Assembly: GCA_963808705.1 (NCBI GenBank) | Contig: CAWEHB010000006.1 | Span: 1-64,000 of the forward strand | Direction of reading: 5' to 3' | Origin: JASHPR01 sp963808705 | GTDB lineage: Bacteria; Actinomycetota; Actinomycetes; Streptosporangiales; Streptosporangiaceae | Length of the DNA stretch: 64,000 bases | In this document: one piece after another, positions 51,010 to 59,824 of the stretch | Layout: every line of letters begins with the position of its first letter | Position numbering within the stretch: the stretch's first letter is position 1 | Notes under the pieces: generated by a model | What the model saw: the letters and a program-made list of their open reading frames with translations, nothing else | What the model was told of the DNA's origin: nothing | Database searches by the model: none | Position numbers and translations under genes: made by a program

Positions 51010-52472
51010 CCCCCGGGATGTGGGACGACCTGGCCCGGCAGGCCGCCGCCGGCGGCCGGTTCGCCGGGCTCATGGCGACCCAGCGCCCCGAAGGGCTGGT
51101 GCTGTCCGCCTACCTGGCCGGGGCGAAGGACATCACCACCCACGACGTGGCCCTGCCGCCCGGCGCGGGCTCGTACCCGGCGCTGACCCCGGTGCTGGGC
51201 GCGGCGTTCTGGTACGAGCGGGTGATCCACGACCTGTTCGGCGTCGTGCCGACCGGGCATCCCCGGCTGGAGCCGCTGATCCTGCCGCGCCGTGGCGAGG
51301 ACCAGCCGCGGCCGCGGCCGGGCGCCCCCGGCCCCGAGCCGGCCGGGATCTGGCCCGACGAGCACTCGGTGCCGCGCCACGTGATGGGGGCCGGCCTGTT
51401 CACGATCCCGCACGGCCCGGTCCGGTCCGGGGTGATGGAGTCCATCGAGTACCTGGTGGAGACGCCCGGCGAGGACATACCGCACCTGAACATGCGGGTC
51501 TTCTACAAGCACCGCGGGATCGAGAAGCGGTTCGACGGGCTTTCCGCGGGTGATGGCGTGCTGCTCGCCGAGCGCACCGAGGGGGTGGCCTCGGTGGCCC
51601 ACGCCCTGGCCTACTGCCACGCCCTCGAGCGCATCGCGGACGTGGCCGTGCCCTGGCCCGCCGCGCTGGTCCGGGTGCTGCACGCGGAACTGGAACGGCT
51701 CGCCAACCACCTCGACGCCGCGGTCCGGCTCGCCGACGCGGCCGGGCTCGCGGTGGCCGCGGCCCGGTTCGGCGTGCACAAGGAGCGGACGGCGCGGCTG
51801 GTGAGCCGGATGTGCGGGAGCCGGTTCGGCCGTGGCGTGGTGGTCCCCGGCGGGGTCGGCGCCCGGCCGGAGGTGAGCGGCGCGGACTTCCTGGCCGAGA
51901 TCGGGCGGCTGGACCAGGCGGTCACCGCCGACGCGGCGGTGCTGATGGGCACCGCGTCGTTCCTGGACCGGCTGCGGCGCACCGGCCCGCTGCGCCCGCA
52001 GCGCGCCCGGGAGCACGGCGCGCTCGGCCCGGTCGGCAAGGCGTCCGGGTTCAGCGACGACGCCCGCCGCTTCCGGCCCTACGACGCCTACCCGGCGCTG
52101 GGCCTGGGCGACGTGAGCCCCTACTCCGCGGGGGACGCCCTGGCCCGGCTGCGGGTGCGGTGGGAGGAGGTCCGCCAGTCGTTTCACCTGCTCCGGCAGG
52201 CCGCCGACGAACTCGGTGACGCCGGCGACGGCCCGTTGCGGACCGAATGCCAGGTAGGTGACGGCCGCGCGGTCGGCTGGGCGGAGGCGCCGCAGGGCGA
52301 GGTCCTCTACGACGTGCGGGTCGAGGGCGGGCGCCTGGCCCGGTGCTGGCCGCGGTCGGCCTCGTTCCACAACCTGGTGCTGTTCCACGAGGTCTTCGCG
52401 GGCGACATCCTGACCGACTTCCCGTTCATCGAGGCCAGCTTCGGCCTGTCCGTGGCGGGGGTGGCCCTGTGA
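51006..52472 (+). CDS. HyfG/HycE-like large subunit (NuoC-NuoD fusion) lacking NiFe ligands
   Basis: A 488-aa protein: a NuoC-like N-terminal domain (to about 120, WYERVIHDLFGVVPTGHPRLEPLIL) and a NuoD/[NiFe] large-subunit domain (GPVRSGVMESIEYLVETPGEDI, MRVFYKHRGIEKRFDG). In hydrogenases L1 reads ERICGIC; here it reads ERTEGVAS (from residue 189), so both cysteines are gone. The C-terminal DPCxxC is replaced by FIEASFGLSVAG. NiFe cannot bind. GTG 51006 overlaps HyfF; its stop overlaps the small subunit. This defines an energy-converting hydrogenase-related (Ehr) complex. Confidence 0.85.
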   Translation: MTPGMWDDLARQAAAGGRFAGLMATQRPEGLVLSAYLAGAKDITTHDVALPPGAGSYPALTPVLGAAFWYERVIHDLFGVVPTGHPRLEPLILPRRGEDQPRPRPGAPGPEPAGIWPDEHSVPRHVMGAGLFTIPHGPVRSGVMESIEYLVETPGEDIPHLNMRVFYKHRGIEKRFDGLSAGDGVLLAERTEGVASVAHALAYCHALERIADVAVPWPAALVRVLHAELERLANHLDAAVRLADAAGLAVAAARFGVHKERTARLVSRMCGSRFGRGVVVPGGVGARPEVSGADFLAEIGRLDQAVTADAAVLMGTASFLDRLRRTGPLRPQRAREHGALGPVGKASGFSDDARRFRPYDAYPALGLGDVSPYSAGDALARLRVRWEEVRQSFHLLRQAADELGDAGDGPLRTECQVGDGRAVGWAEAPQGEVLYDVRVEGGRLARCWPRSASFHNLVLFHEVFAGDILTDFPFIEASFGLSVAGVAL

Positions 52473-53251
52473 GTCCCTGGGTGCTGCGCGGCCTGCGCAA
52501 CGGGGTGGTGACCACCCGCTGGCCCGCCCGTCCCGACCCGTACGCCGACGGCTGGCGCGGCCCGGCCACCGTCCTGCGCCCGCGCCCGGCCGGCGCGGCG
52601 GACCTGGCCGCCCTGTGCCCCGCCGGCGCCATTTCCATAACGGACGGTTTCGTCCGGCTCGACCAGGGACGGTGCATCCTGTGCGGGCGCTGCGTGGCCG
52701 CGCGGCCCGACGTGTTCGGCTGGTCGCGCGGCCCGGGTGGCGCGGCGCTGGCGCGAGACGGCCTGGTGGTGCCCCCGATCCCGGAGACCGGGCAGAACCT
52801 GGCCGCGGTGCGGGCCGCGTTGCGGGCCAGGACCGGGGCGCTGCGGCGTTCGGTGCACCTGCGGCACGTGGACGCCGGGTCGGACGGCGCCGAGGAGCAG
52901 GAGATCGCCGCGCTGCTCAACCCGGTGTACGACATCCACCGGCTCGGCATCTTCTTCACCGCCAGCCCCCGGCACGCGGACGTGCTGCTGGTGACCGGGG
53001 CGGGGGCGCACGGGATGGCGGAGCCGCTGCGCCGGACCTATGACGGCATGCCCGACCCGAAGATCGTGATCGCGGTCGGCACCGACGCGTGCGGCGGCGG
53101 CCTGCTGGCCGGGTCCTACGCCACCTCGGACGGGGTGGGCGCCGCGATCGCGGTCGACGTGTGGCTGCCGGGCTCCCCGCCGCCCCCGTTCAGCATCCTG
53201 TGCGCCCTGCTGGGCGCGCTCGGCCGGCTCCCGGAGGAGGTGAGCCGGTGA
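52469..53251 (+). CDS. ferredoxin-fused HyfI-like small subunit lacking proximal-cluster ligands
   Basis: A 260-aa protein. An N-terminal ferredoxin-like domain has four cysteines (C50 in LCPAGAIS, C69, C72 and C75 in CILCGRC), enough for one [4Fe-4S] cluster. From about 115 it is a NuoB/HyfI small subunit (HVDAGSDGAEEQEIAALLNP, HADVLLVTGAG, VIAVGTDACGGG, VWLPGSPPPP). The usual CxGC is SDGA and the GCPP cysteine is S; only one of four proximal-cluster cysteines survives. The subunit must therefore work without the N2-type cluster. GTG 52469 overlaps the large subunit. Confidence 0.82.
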   Translation: MSPWVLRGLRNGVVTTRWPARPDPYADGWRGPATVLRPRPAGAADLAALCPAGAISITDGFVRLDQGRCILCGRCVAARPDVFGWSRGPGGAALARDGLVVPPIPETGQNLAAVRAALRARTGALRRSVHLRHVDAGSDGAEEQEIAALLNPVYDIHRLGIFFTASPRHADVLLVTGAGAHGMAEPLRRTYDGMPDPKIVIAVGTDACGGGLLAGSYATSDGVGAAIAVDVWLPGSPPPPFSILCALLGALGRLPEEVSR

Positions 53252-55374
53252 CCGCCTCCGGGGTGGTGCTGGCCGCGGGGCTCGGGCTGCTGGCCGTGGC
53301 CGGCCTGTTTGACCTGGCCGCGGGGGCCCGGTGGCCGCGGCTGCGCAGCGGTCCCTACCTGTTCGGGGCGGTCGGGTCGGCGTGCGTGGCGGCGGCCGGG
53401 GGCGCCGCGCTGGCCGGCCATCCCGCCCGGCTGGCCGTCAGCGGCTGGCTCGGCACGGGCACCACGGGACTGGTGGCCGACCGGCTGTCGGGGCTGTTCC
53501 TGGTCATCGCGTTCGGCGCGGCGACGGCGGTGTCGCTGGCGTTCGCGGGCTGGGCCGCCCGGCCGGGCAACGTGGGACGGCGGGGGCTGGGGGCCGGCTA
53601 CGCGCTCACGCTCGGCGCGGCCGCCGTGGTCATCACGGCCGCGGACGCGTTCACCTTCTTGCTGGCGTGGGAGCTGGTGACGGCCGGGTTCTACCTGCTG
53701 GCCGGGTTCGAGCGGGACCGCCCGGGGCGGCCCGCCGGGGCCCTGGTCACCCTGGTCTTCGGCAAGATCAGCGGGGCCGCGCTGCTGCTGGGCCTGCTGC
53801 TGCTGGCGGTACGGTCCGGGTCGCTGCACCTGGCCTCGTTCGCGCTCGTGCCCGGCGGGGCGGCGCGCACCACCGCGCAGGTACTGCTGATCGCCGGGTT
53901 CGCGGTCAAGGTCGGGCTGGTCCCGTTCCAGGTGTGGCTGCCGCGCGGTTACGCCGCCGCGCCGGGACCGGCCCGGGCGGTCATGGCGGGGGTTGCGGTC
54001 AACGTCGGTTTCTACGGCCTGTGGCGCACCCTGGCCCTGCTCGGTCCGCCGCCGGCCTGGCTGACCGGGCTGCTGCTCGTGCTGGCCGGGCTGACCGCGC
54101 TGCTGGGGATCGCCCACGCCGCCGTCCAGCCGGGGCTGCAGCGGGTGATCGCGTATTCCAGCGTGGAGAACAGCGGCCTCATCCTGGCCGGGTACGGGGT
54201 GGCCTTGGTCGGCATGACCGTGCGCGATCCGCGGCTGGCCGCGGTCGGCCTGCTCGCCGCGACGTTGCAGATCATCGCGCACACGGCCGCCAAGTCGCTG
54301 CTGTTCACCAGCAGCGCGGTGATCGCGCCGCGCGGGACTGACGACTCCGAGGCGCCGGGGGACGACGACCTGGACTCGCTGCGCGGAGCGGCCCGGCGGC
54401 TGCCGTGGAGCGGGACCGGGCTGGCCATCGGCTCGCTCACGCTGGCCGGGCTCCCGCTCACGCTGGGGTTCGTCTCCGAGTGGTTCCTGCTGGAGGCGCT
54501 GATGCAGCAGTTCCGGGTGCCAGGGCTTGGTTTCCGGCTGCTGCTCGCGCTGGCCGGGGCGGCGGTCGCGCTGACGGCCGGCTTCGCCGGGGTGACGTTC
54601 GTCCGGCTGACCGGGCTGGTGGTGCTCGGCCCGCCGTCGGACGAGCCCGGGGCGGCCGCGAAGGTCAACCGGGATTACGGGTGGCTCGGGCGCGCGGCCA
54701 TCGTGCTGCTGTCGGCCGGCTGCCTGGTCACCGCCGCCGCGCTGCCGCTGGTGATCCGCATGGTGGCGGCCGGCCTGGCCCCGGTGGTGCCCACGGCGGT
54801 GACCTCCGGCGCGTTGAAGTCCCCGTGGGTGGTGCAGCCGGTGTTCGGCGCGTTCTCGATCCTGTCGCCGTCGTGGCTGTGGGTGGTTATGCCGCTGCTG
54901 GCGCTGGGGGTGCTGGTCTTCACCTGGCTGGCCAGCCGGGCCCGGCTGACCCGGGTGCGGCGGGTGCCCGCGTGGCGCAGCGCCACCGCCGGGGTGGAAG
55001 GCGCGGACTGCTACACGGCGACCGGGTTCGCCAACCCGACCCGCCGGGTCCTGGCCACGATCCTGCACACCCGCGCCGAGGTGCGCACCCTGGACCCCTT
55101 GGACCCCGTCCCGGCAACCGGCCGGCCTGCGGAGCCGCAGCGCCCCGGCCCGGGGCCGGCCGCCGGAACACCGGGGCGCCCGGGCCCGCGGCTCGGGTAC
55201 ACGTCGGACGTGGTCGAGGTCGTGGAGACCTACCTGTACCGGCCCATGCTCCGCCCGGTCATAGGGCTGGTGCGGGCGGCCAAGCGACTGCAGTCCGGCC
55301 GGCTCGACGCCTACCTCGCCTACATGCTGATCGCGCTCGTGGCCCTGCTGGCCCTGGTCACCGCGCTGGCCTGA
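53248..55374 (+). CDS. HyfB-like antiporter-type membrane subunit
   Basis: A 708-aa MrpA/NuoL-like subunit: about 15 hydrophobic segments, channel elements DAFTFLLAWELVTAGFYLLAG, IAGFAVKVGLVPFQVWLPRGYAAAPGPARAVMAGV, HTAAKSLLFTSSAVI and YSSVENSGLILAG. After the core there is a ~120-residue hydrophilic Pro-rich stretch (YTATGFANPTRRVLATILHTRAEVR), then a final helix LIALVALLALVTALA. GTG 53248 overlaps the small subunit (GTGA). A second proton-pumping module in the same complex. Confidence 0.85.
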   Translation: MTASGVVLAAGLGLLAVAGLFDLAAGARWPRLRSGPYLFGAVGSACVAAAGGAALAGHPARLAVSGWLGTGTTGLVADRLSGLFLVIAFGAATAVSLAFAGWAARPGNVGRRGLGAGYALTLGAAAVVITAADAFTFLLAWELVTAGFYLLAGFERDRPGRPAGALVTLVFGKISGAALLLGLLLLAVRSGSLHLASFALVPGGAARTTAQVLLIAGFAVKVGLVPFQVWLPRGYAAAPGPARAVMAGVAVNVGFYGLWRTLALLGPPPAWLTGLLLVLAGLTALLGIAHAAVQPGLQRVIAYSSVENSGLILAGYGVALVGMTVRDPRLAAVGLLAATLQIIAHTAAKSLLFTSSAVIAPRGTDDSEAPGDDDLDSLRGAARRLPWSGTGLAIGSLTLAGLPLTLGFVSEWFLLEALMQQFRVPGLGFRLLLALAGAAVALTAGFAGVTFVRLTGLVVLGPPSDEPGAAAKVNRDYGWLGRAAIVLLSAGCLVTAAALPLVIRMVAAGLAPVVPTAVTSGALKSPWVVQPVFGAFSILSPSWLWVVMPLLALGVLVFTWLASRARLTRVRRVPAWRSATAGVEGADCYTATGFANPTRRVLATILHTRAEVRTLDPLDPVPATGRPAEPQRPGPGPAAGTPGRPGPRLGYTSDVVEVVETYLYRPMLRPVIGLVRAAKRLQSGRLDAYLAYMLIALVALLALVTALA

Positions 55375-55471
55375 CCGGCGGCCGGCCCGCTCAGCCCGGA
55401 TTCCTTGCCTGCGGTCCAGACGTGCATCACAATGCGTCTGCGAAGGGTGGGGGCGGAGGAGGGGAGGCCGC

Positions 55472-55954
55472 ATGGTCCCGGCCGCGGACAGCCACGGTGA
55501 CCGGCCCGGGCCGGTCTCCAACCCGTTCCGCCAGGTGCTGGTGGGATGGGACGGCTCACCGGGTTCGGTGGCGGCGCTGCGAACCGCGGCGGCCATCGTG
55601 GGCGACGGGCCGGGGCGGGTGATCGCGCTCGCCGTCCTGCCCAGGCCGCCGCGCCTGGAAGAAGAGCCGGACCAGCCGGGCCGCGAGGGCACGAGCGGCT
55701 TTCACGCGCGCCAAGCCTTCGAGGCGACGCGGTCCGCCATCGCCGCCGGCTTGGCTGTCCGCATCAGCCTGCACACCGAGGAAGGCCGTGACGCGGCCCG
55801 CGCTCTGTGCGACCATGCCGCCGAGCACGGCTTCGACCTGCTGGTGCTCGGCCGACACGGCGACGGCGGCGTCCTGCACCCCAGGCTGGGCCACGTCGCG
55901 GAAGCGGCGGCACGGGCGAGCCGGATCCCGGTCCTGCTGGTCGGCGCCGGATAG
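55472..55954 (+). CDS. universal stress protein (UspA family)
   Basis: A 160-aa single-domain USP: QVLVGWDGSPGSVAALRTAA, ARALCDHAAEHGFDLLVLGRHGDGGVLHPRLGHVAEAAARASRIPVLLVG. The ATP-binding G-x2-G-x9-G pattern is recognisable as GRHGDGGVLHPRLG. ATG 55472 has GGAGGGGAGG upstream. It lies about 100 bases after the hyf-like operon in the same direction and may be read through from it. USPs are among the genes known to lie under fluoride riboswitches; here it has none of its own. Confidence 0.82.
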   Translation: MVPAADSHGDRPGPVSNPFRQVLVGWDGSPGSVAALRTAAAIVGDGPGRVIALAVLPRPPRLEEEPDQPGREGTSGFHARQAFEATRSAIAAGLAVRISLHTEEGRDAARALCDHAAEHGFDLLVLGRHGDGGVLHPRLGHVAEAAARASRIPVLLVGAG

Positions 55955-55988
55955 GCCGCGCCATGCCGGGCGGCTAGCGGCTGCCGAC

Positions 55989-56624
55989 TCAGCCTTCGGG
56001 GGAGCAGCCTGGCGCCGGCAGCACCGACTCGGCCAGTCCGAGCCAGCCTTCGGCGAACAGCCAGGCGGCCAGGACATCGCTGGGCCAGTGGACGCCAAGG
56101 AAGACCCGGCTCGCGCCGACCCCGGTGCCGGCCAGCAGCGGGATAAGGAGTCTCGGGGTCCCGCGCACGCCGACGGCGCCGGCGCATGCTCCGGCGGTCA
56201 GGACCGCGAGCGTGGTGTGCTTCGACGGCAGGCTGAAGCCCTCGGGTTCGGTCATCCACACGGCGGCGGGCGGCCGCGGCCGCGCGATCGCCCTCGACAG
56301 CCTGCGGCGGGCCACGGTGCCGCCGGCCACCACCAGGCCGGGCAGGCAGGCGGCCCGCCAGCCCGCCCGGCGCGCCGCCGCGACCGCGAAGGCGGCCAGC
56401 ACGGCAGAGGCGAAGGCCGGCTCGGCCAGCGCGCTCACCGCGCGAGCGGAGCTGGCCGCGGCCGCGGGGCGATCCCGGGTCTCCAGGGCCCTGATCGCCG
56501 CCTGGTCAAGGTGCCGGAGCGGGCCGTCCCCCGCGCGGGCGGTAACGGCGGCCAGGGCGGCGAACGCCGCCGCGCCGCGCAGTGCCAGGCCTGCCCCGCC
56601 GTGCCCGGCCGGGCACCCGTTCAT
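55989..56624 (-). CDS. PAP2-family phosphatase
   Basis: A 211-aa membrane phosphatase with the three PAP2 motifs: LSRAIARPRP (motif 1, K position not conserved), SLPSKHTT (motif 2) and SRVFLGVHWPSDVLAAW (motif 3, with catalytic H). Five hydrophobic segments. PAP2 enzymes dephosphorylate undecaprenyl-PP, phosphatidate or other lipid phosphates. ATG 56624 (or 56663). Opposite direction to its neighbours in the island. No riboswitch on its strand was found. Confidence 0.8.
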   Translation of the reverse strand: MNGCPAGHGGAGLALRGAAAFAALAAVTARAGDGPLRHLDQAAIRALETRDRPAAAASSARAVSALAEPAFASAVLAAFAVAAARRAGWRAACLPGLVVAGGTVARRRLSRAIARPRPPAAVWMTEPEGFSLPSKHTTLAVLTAGACAGAVGVRGTPRLLIPLLAGTGVGASRVFLGVHWPSDVLAAWLFAEGWLGLAESVLPAPGCSPEG

Positions 56625-56725
56625 CGCCTCGCCCTGATCGTCAGGACTGCGAGAATACGCCACCCCTTTTGGCTGGGCTGGTCGCTACTTGACTCGGGAC
56701 CAGGCGGCGGCAAGACTCGGGCTGC

Positions 56726-56774
56726 GGCGATGGGGCTCGCCCGGATCGCGGCAGGTGCCGCTGACGGTCCCTGG
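56726..56774 (+). promoter_or_regulatory. fluoride riboswitch B (crcB motif), upstream of the 90-aa gene and enolase
   Basis: GGCG-ATGGGGCT-CGCC, CGGATC, stem GCGGCA-GG-TGCCGC, then TGACGGTCCCTGG. The loop GGGGC pairs with GTCCC. Conserved TGATGG reads TGACGG here as in C. Alternative pairing CCCTGGT with ACCAGGG (56800s) covers the start of the 90-aa gene, so fluoride should free it. Confidence 0.85.
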
Positions 56775-56802
56775 TTCTGGCCACTGATCACAGAGGTGCC
56801 TG

Positions 56803-57075
56803 ATGACCAGGGTGAGCGAGGATGAAGTCCTGCTGCTGTGGCGGGCGCTGCGCGCGTTCCGGTCCGGGGCGAGGCCGAAGTGCGCTCCGCGCCACGGTAC
56901 GGCCAGCAGTGACTGCCCGCTGTATGAACGCTGCCCGCGGTGGCACGGGCAGCCCGATGACCGCGCCGCGAGCTTCGTGGAGACGGCAGCGCAAACCGAG
57001 CGCCGACAATCCTCCTGGCCGTGCAGCAAGCTGCTGGATCTGCTCGGGCCGGACGTGACCAGAATCGGGTCTTGA
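56803..57075 (+). CDS. small Cys-containing protein downstream of riboswitch B
   Basis: A 90-aa protein with four cysteines at C27, C38, C44 and C74 (KCAPRH, DCPLYERCPRWHG, WPCSKLL), suggesting a metal site or Fe-S cluster. The N-terminal helix is EDEVLLLWRALRAF. ATG 56803 lies 28 bases after the riboswitch core, within reach of the alternative stem. The enolase gene follows 140 bases later. Family unknown. In the same transcript as enolase by position, but no ribosome binding site is certain. Confidence 0.5.
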   Translation: MTRVSEDEVLLLWRALRAFRSGARPKCAPRHGTASSDCPLYERCPRWHGQPDDRAASFVETAAQTERRQSSWPCSKLLDLLGPDVTRIGS

Positions 57076-57215
57076 TCATGGACCACCTGCGGCCCGGATA
57101 GCGGCAGCCAAAGGGCCCGAGCTTGTGACCTTGGTCCGTCGCCAGGTGTCACCTCAGCTGCGACCATGGGGGCTTACTGCCACCGGAATGCCGTCACCAC
57201 CACGGAGGGACACCG

Positions 57216-58511
57216 ATGACCACCCCAGCAACGCCTCGGATGTATCAGGTCACCGACGTTGATGCCCTAGAGATCCTCGACTCTCGCGGCCGCCCGACGC
57301 TGCAGGTCGCCGTCACGCTCGCGGACGGCACCCGGGGTGTGGCCGGGGTGCCGTCCGGCGCATCCACCGGGAGCCGGGAGGCGGTCGAACGCCGGGACGG
57401 CGACAAGAGCCGGTACGGAGGCCTGGGGGTACTCGGCGCGGTCGGCGCGGTCCGGGGCGAGATCGCCGACCGGCTGCGCGGGCAGGGCTGGGCCGACCTG
57501 GCCGCTATAGATGCGGCGCTGATCGAGATGGACGGCACCCCGAACAAGGCGCGGCTGGGCGCGAACGCGCTCACCGGCACCTCCATGGCCTGCGCCCGCG
57601 CGCTGGCTGCTGCCGAGGGCCGCGAGCTGTGGGACTGGCTCAAACCGGCAGGTGTCGAGCCACGGCTGCCGGTGCCGCACTTCAACGTGGTCAACGGCGG
57701 CGTGCACGCCCCGAACGCGCTGGACTTCCAGGAGTTCATGATCGCGCCGCTCGGCGCGGGCTCGTTCCCGGAAGCGGTACGCGCCGGCGCCGAGGTGTAC
57801 GCCGCGCTGCGGAGCCTGCTGGCGGGCCAGGGATACGCGACCGGCCTGGGCGACGAGGGCGGATTCGCCCCGGAGCTGACCGAGCCGGAGGAAGTGCTCT
57901 CGCTGCTGGTCACCGCGATCGGCGATGCCGGGTATTCCGCCGGGCGGGACGGGGTGGCGCTGGCTATGGACCCGGCCGCGAGCGAGTTCCGCGGCGATGA
58001 CGGCCGCTACCACGTGGCCGGGCAGAAGCTGACCAGCGCCGAGATGATCGAACGATACGCGCAGATGATCCAGCGGTTCCCGGTATGGCTGATCGAGGAC
58101 GGCCTGGCCGAAGACGACTGGGATGGCTGGGCGGAGCTCACCACCCGGCTGGGAGAGCGGGTCCAGCTGGTGGGCGACGACATCTTCGTCACCAACCCGG
58201 CGATCATCGCCGAGGCCATCGACCGCGGCATCGGCAACGCGGCACTGATCAAGGTCAACCAGATCGGCACCGTCACCGAAACCCTCGAAGCGATCGCGAC
58301 CTGCCGCCGCGGCGGGTACGCGCAGTTCGTCTCCCACCGGTCCGGCGAGACCACCGACACGTTCATCGCTGACCTCGCCACCGGCTCCGGGGCCGGGGAA
58401 CTAAAGACCGGCGCACCCGCCCGGGGAGAACGAGTCGCCAAGTACAACCGCCTGCTGGAGATCGCCGCTGCCCACCCCGAGCTACCCTACGGGCTGCCAT
58501 CCCGCCGGTGA
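57216..58511 (+). CDS. eno: enolase, divergent paralogue under fluoride riboswitch control
   Basis: A 431-aa phosphopyruvate hydratase (2-phosphoglycerate to PEP). Motifs: EILDSRGRPTLQV, SGASTGSREAVERRDGD, NVVNGGVHAPNALDFQEFMIAP, LGDEGGFAPEL, DPAASEF, LIEDGLAEDDWDGW, GDDIFVTNP, KVNQIGTVTETLEAI, SHRSGETTDTFIADLA. Catalytic H, E, K and metal D/E residues are kept. GGVHAPNALDFQEF differs from the GG(A/E)HADN.VD.QEF of housekeeping bacterial enolases. Enolase is a main fluoride target, and being downstream of riboswitch B suggests a fluoride-tolerant or extra copy. ATG 57216 has GGAGGGACACCG. Confidence 0.87.
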   Translation: MTTPATPRMYQVTDVDALEILDSRGRPTLQVAVTLADGTRGVAGVPSGASTGSREAVERRDGDKSRYGGLGVLGAVGAVRGEIADRLRGQGWADLAAIDAALIEMDGTPNKARLGANALTGTSMACARALAAAEGRELWDWLKPAGVEPRLPVPHFNVVNGGVHAPNALDFQEFMIAPLGAGSFPEAVRAGAEVYAALRSLLAGQGYATGLGDEGGFAPELTEPEEVLSLLVTAIGDAGYSAGRDGVALAMDPAASEFRGDDGRYHVAGQKLTSAEMIERYAQMIQRFPVWLIEDGLAEDDWDGWAELTTRLGERVQLVGDDIFVTNPAIIAEAIDRGIGNAALIKVNQIGTVTETLEAIATCRRGGYAQFVSHRSGETTDTFIADLATGSGAGELKTGAPARGERVAKYNRLLEIAAAHPELPYGLPSRR

Positions 58512-58522
58512 CGCGCTGCCCC

Positions 58523-59791
58523 TCACTCGGGCGGGCATCCGCCGAAGACGCCGCCGTCGAGGAACGCGGCCGCGCGCCGCCAGGCCGTCATCTCCGTGCC
58601 CCGGCTCTCGTGACGGAACGCCCAGGTGCGTTTGCGGAACGCCTCAGTGAGCTCCTCGATCAACGCGCCCGCGTACTCCGCGGCCGCGGCTGCCGCTGCC
58701 GTCCCGGCGGCCGGGTCGGCGGCGCGCAGGGCCAGCACATGGCGCACGCACAGCGGTGGCGCGCCGCCGTGCGCGGAGGCCGCCTGCGGCACGGCCCGGT
58801 ACCCGCGCAGTTCCTGCCGGGACGCCTGCTCCCGGGCGCGGCACACCGGACAGCCACTGCCCGCGGCCGGAGAGGGCCGGGCGCGCAGCCACCCGGCGGG
58901 ACCGCCACCCCGGCGCCAGGCCGACGGCGGTGCCAGCCCGACCAGGCCGGCCGCCTGGCATCCCGCCTGCCCGTCGATGAAGGCGGCCGCGTCGCTGCCG
59001 CTGGCGAGCGCCGCATCACGCAGATGTGCCGGGCACAGGCAGGCTCCGCGGCGGGACGCATCCCCGGCCCCGCCGGGCCGACGGCCGCGCCTGGAATCGG
59101 AGGACCGCGCCAGCTCGGCCATCTCGGCGCGGACGGCCGCGAGGCAGGCCCGGCAGGTGCCGGGCGGCAGGCGCCCCTCGGGCGGCAGGGCGGCGCGCAG
59201 CCTGGCCCGTAGCTCAGCGTCATGGTCTGGCCCGCCGGCCAGCACGTCGAGGCCCGCCCGGTGATCGGCGGTGCTGGCGGCCGCCGCCTGCGCGATCCAG
59301 GCCACCGCGCGGCGGTGGCCGCGCAGGCCGGCCGCGGCCCGCACGTGCGGCCAGCACAACCCGCCCAGCTCCAGGTACCGTCCCCGGACCCCGGCCTCGG
59401 ACAGCTCGCCGAGCAGCGTGTCCAGCACGCGCCCGGCCGCGTCCTGATCGTGCTCGCAGGCCGGGCAGGCGGCCAGCCGCCGCCTGCCCGGCCCGGCCAG
59501 TCGCTCCCGGGCGGCCTGCAGCAGGTACCGGTACCCGGCGGTGAGCCTGGCCGCGGAGCCTGGCTGGCTCATGAGGCCACGGGTGTGCCGGGCGCACATG
59601 CCCAGCGAGGCGCACAGGCGGGTGATGGTGACCGGGTCAGCGTGGGCCTCCAGCGCGAACCAGGCCAGGTACCGGTCGCCGACTTCCGTGACGTAACGGC
59701 ACGCCGGGCAGCCGGGCCGGGTGAGCAACTCCGCCGCGCCGCCGAGCGCCAGCATCGAGGGGCCGCGCGGGACAGGGGTGGCGCTGGGCAT
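58523..59791 (-). CDS. four-repeat CxxC/LCxxH protein (DUF6062-like) under riboswitch C
   Basis: A 422-aa soluble protein with four similar units, each opening with CPxC or CxAC and ending with LCxxH: CPAC...LGMCARHT, CPAC...GLCWPHV, CRAC...CLCPAHL, CPVC...PLCVRHV. Each ~60-residue unit has a helix with D/E-R-L/Y between. A Zn or Fe-S site per repeat is plausible. ATG 59791 is preferred because GGGAG lies eight bases upstream; ATG 59806 is possible. The Shine-Dalgarno GAGCCCC is complementary to GGGGCTC in riboswitch C. The role in fluoride response is unknown. Confidence 0.65.
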   Translation of the reverse strand: MPSATPVPRGPSMLALGGAAELLTRPGCPACRYVTEVGDRYLAWFALEAHADPVTITRLCASLGMCARHTRGLMSQPGSAARLTAGYRYLLQAARERLAGPGRRRLAACPACEHDQDAAGRVLDTLLGELSEAGVRGRYLELGGLCWPHVRAAAGLRGHRRAVAWIAQAAAASTADHRAGLDVLAGGPDHDAELRARLRAALPPEGRLPPGTCRACLAAVRAEMAELARSSDSRRGRRPGGAGDASRRGACLCPAHLRDAALASGSDAAAFIDGQAGCQAAGLVGLAPPSAWRRGGGPAGWLRARPSPAAGSGCPVCRAREQASRQELRGYRAVPQAASAHGGAPPLCVRHVLALRAADPAAGTAAAAAAAEYAGALIEELTEAFRKRTWAFRHESRGTEMTAWRRAAAFLDGGVFGGCPPE

Positions 59792-59824
59792 CTGCGGGGC
59801 TCCCATCGGCCGGTTCCGCTCAAT

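Noticed and set aside
50442..52388. Long minus-strand frame opposite the hyf-like operon
   Set aside because: Antisense shadow caused by GC-rich third positions; no family motif, no start site.
51006..53251. Interpretation as a working [NiFe] hydrogenase or formate hydrogenlyase
   Set aside because: All four NiFe ligand cysteines and three of four proximal-cluster cysteines are replaced, and no maturation genes (hyp) or formate dehydrogenase are present.
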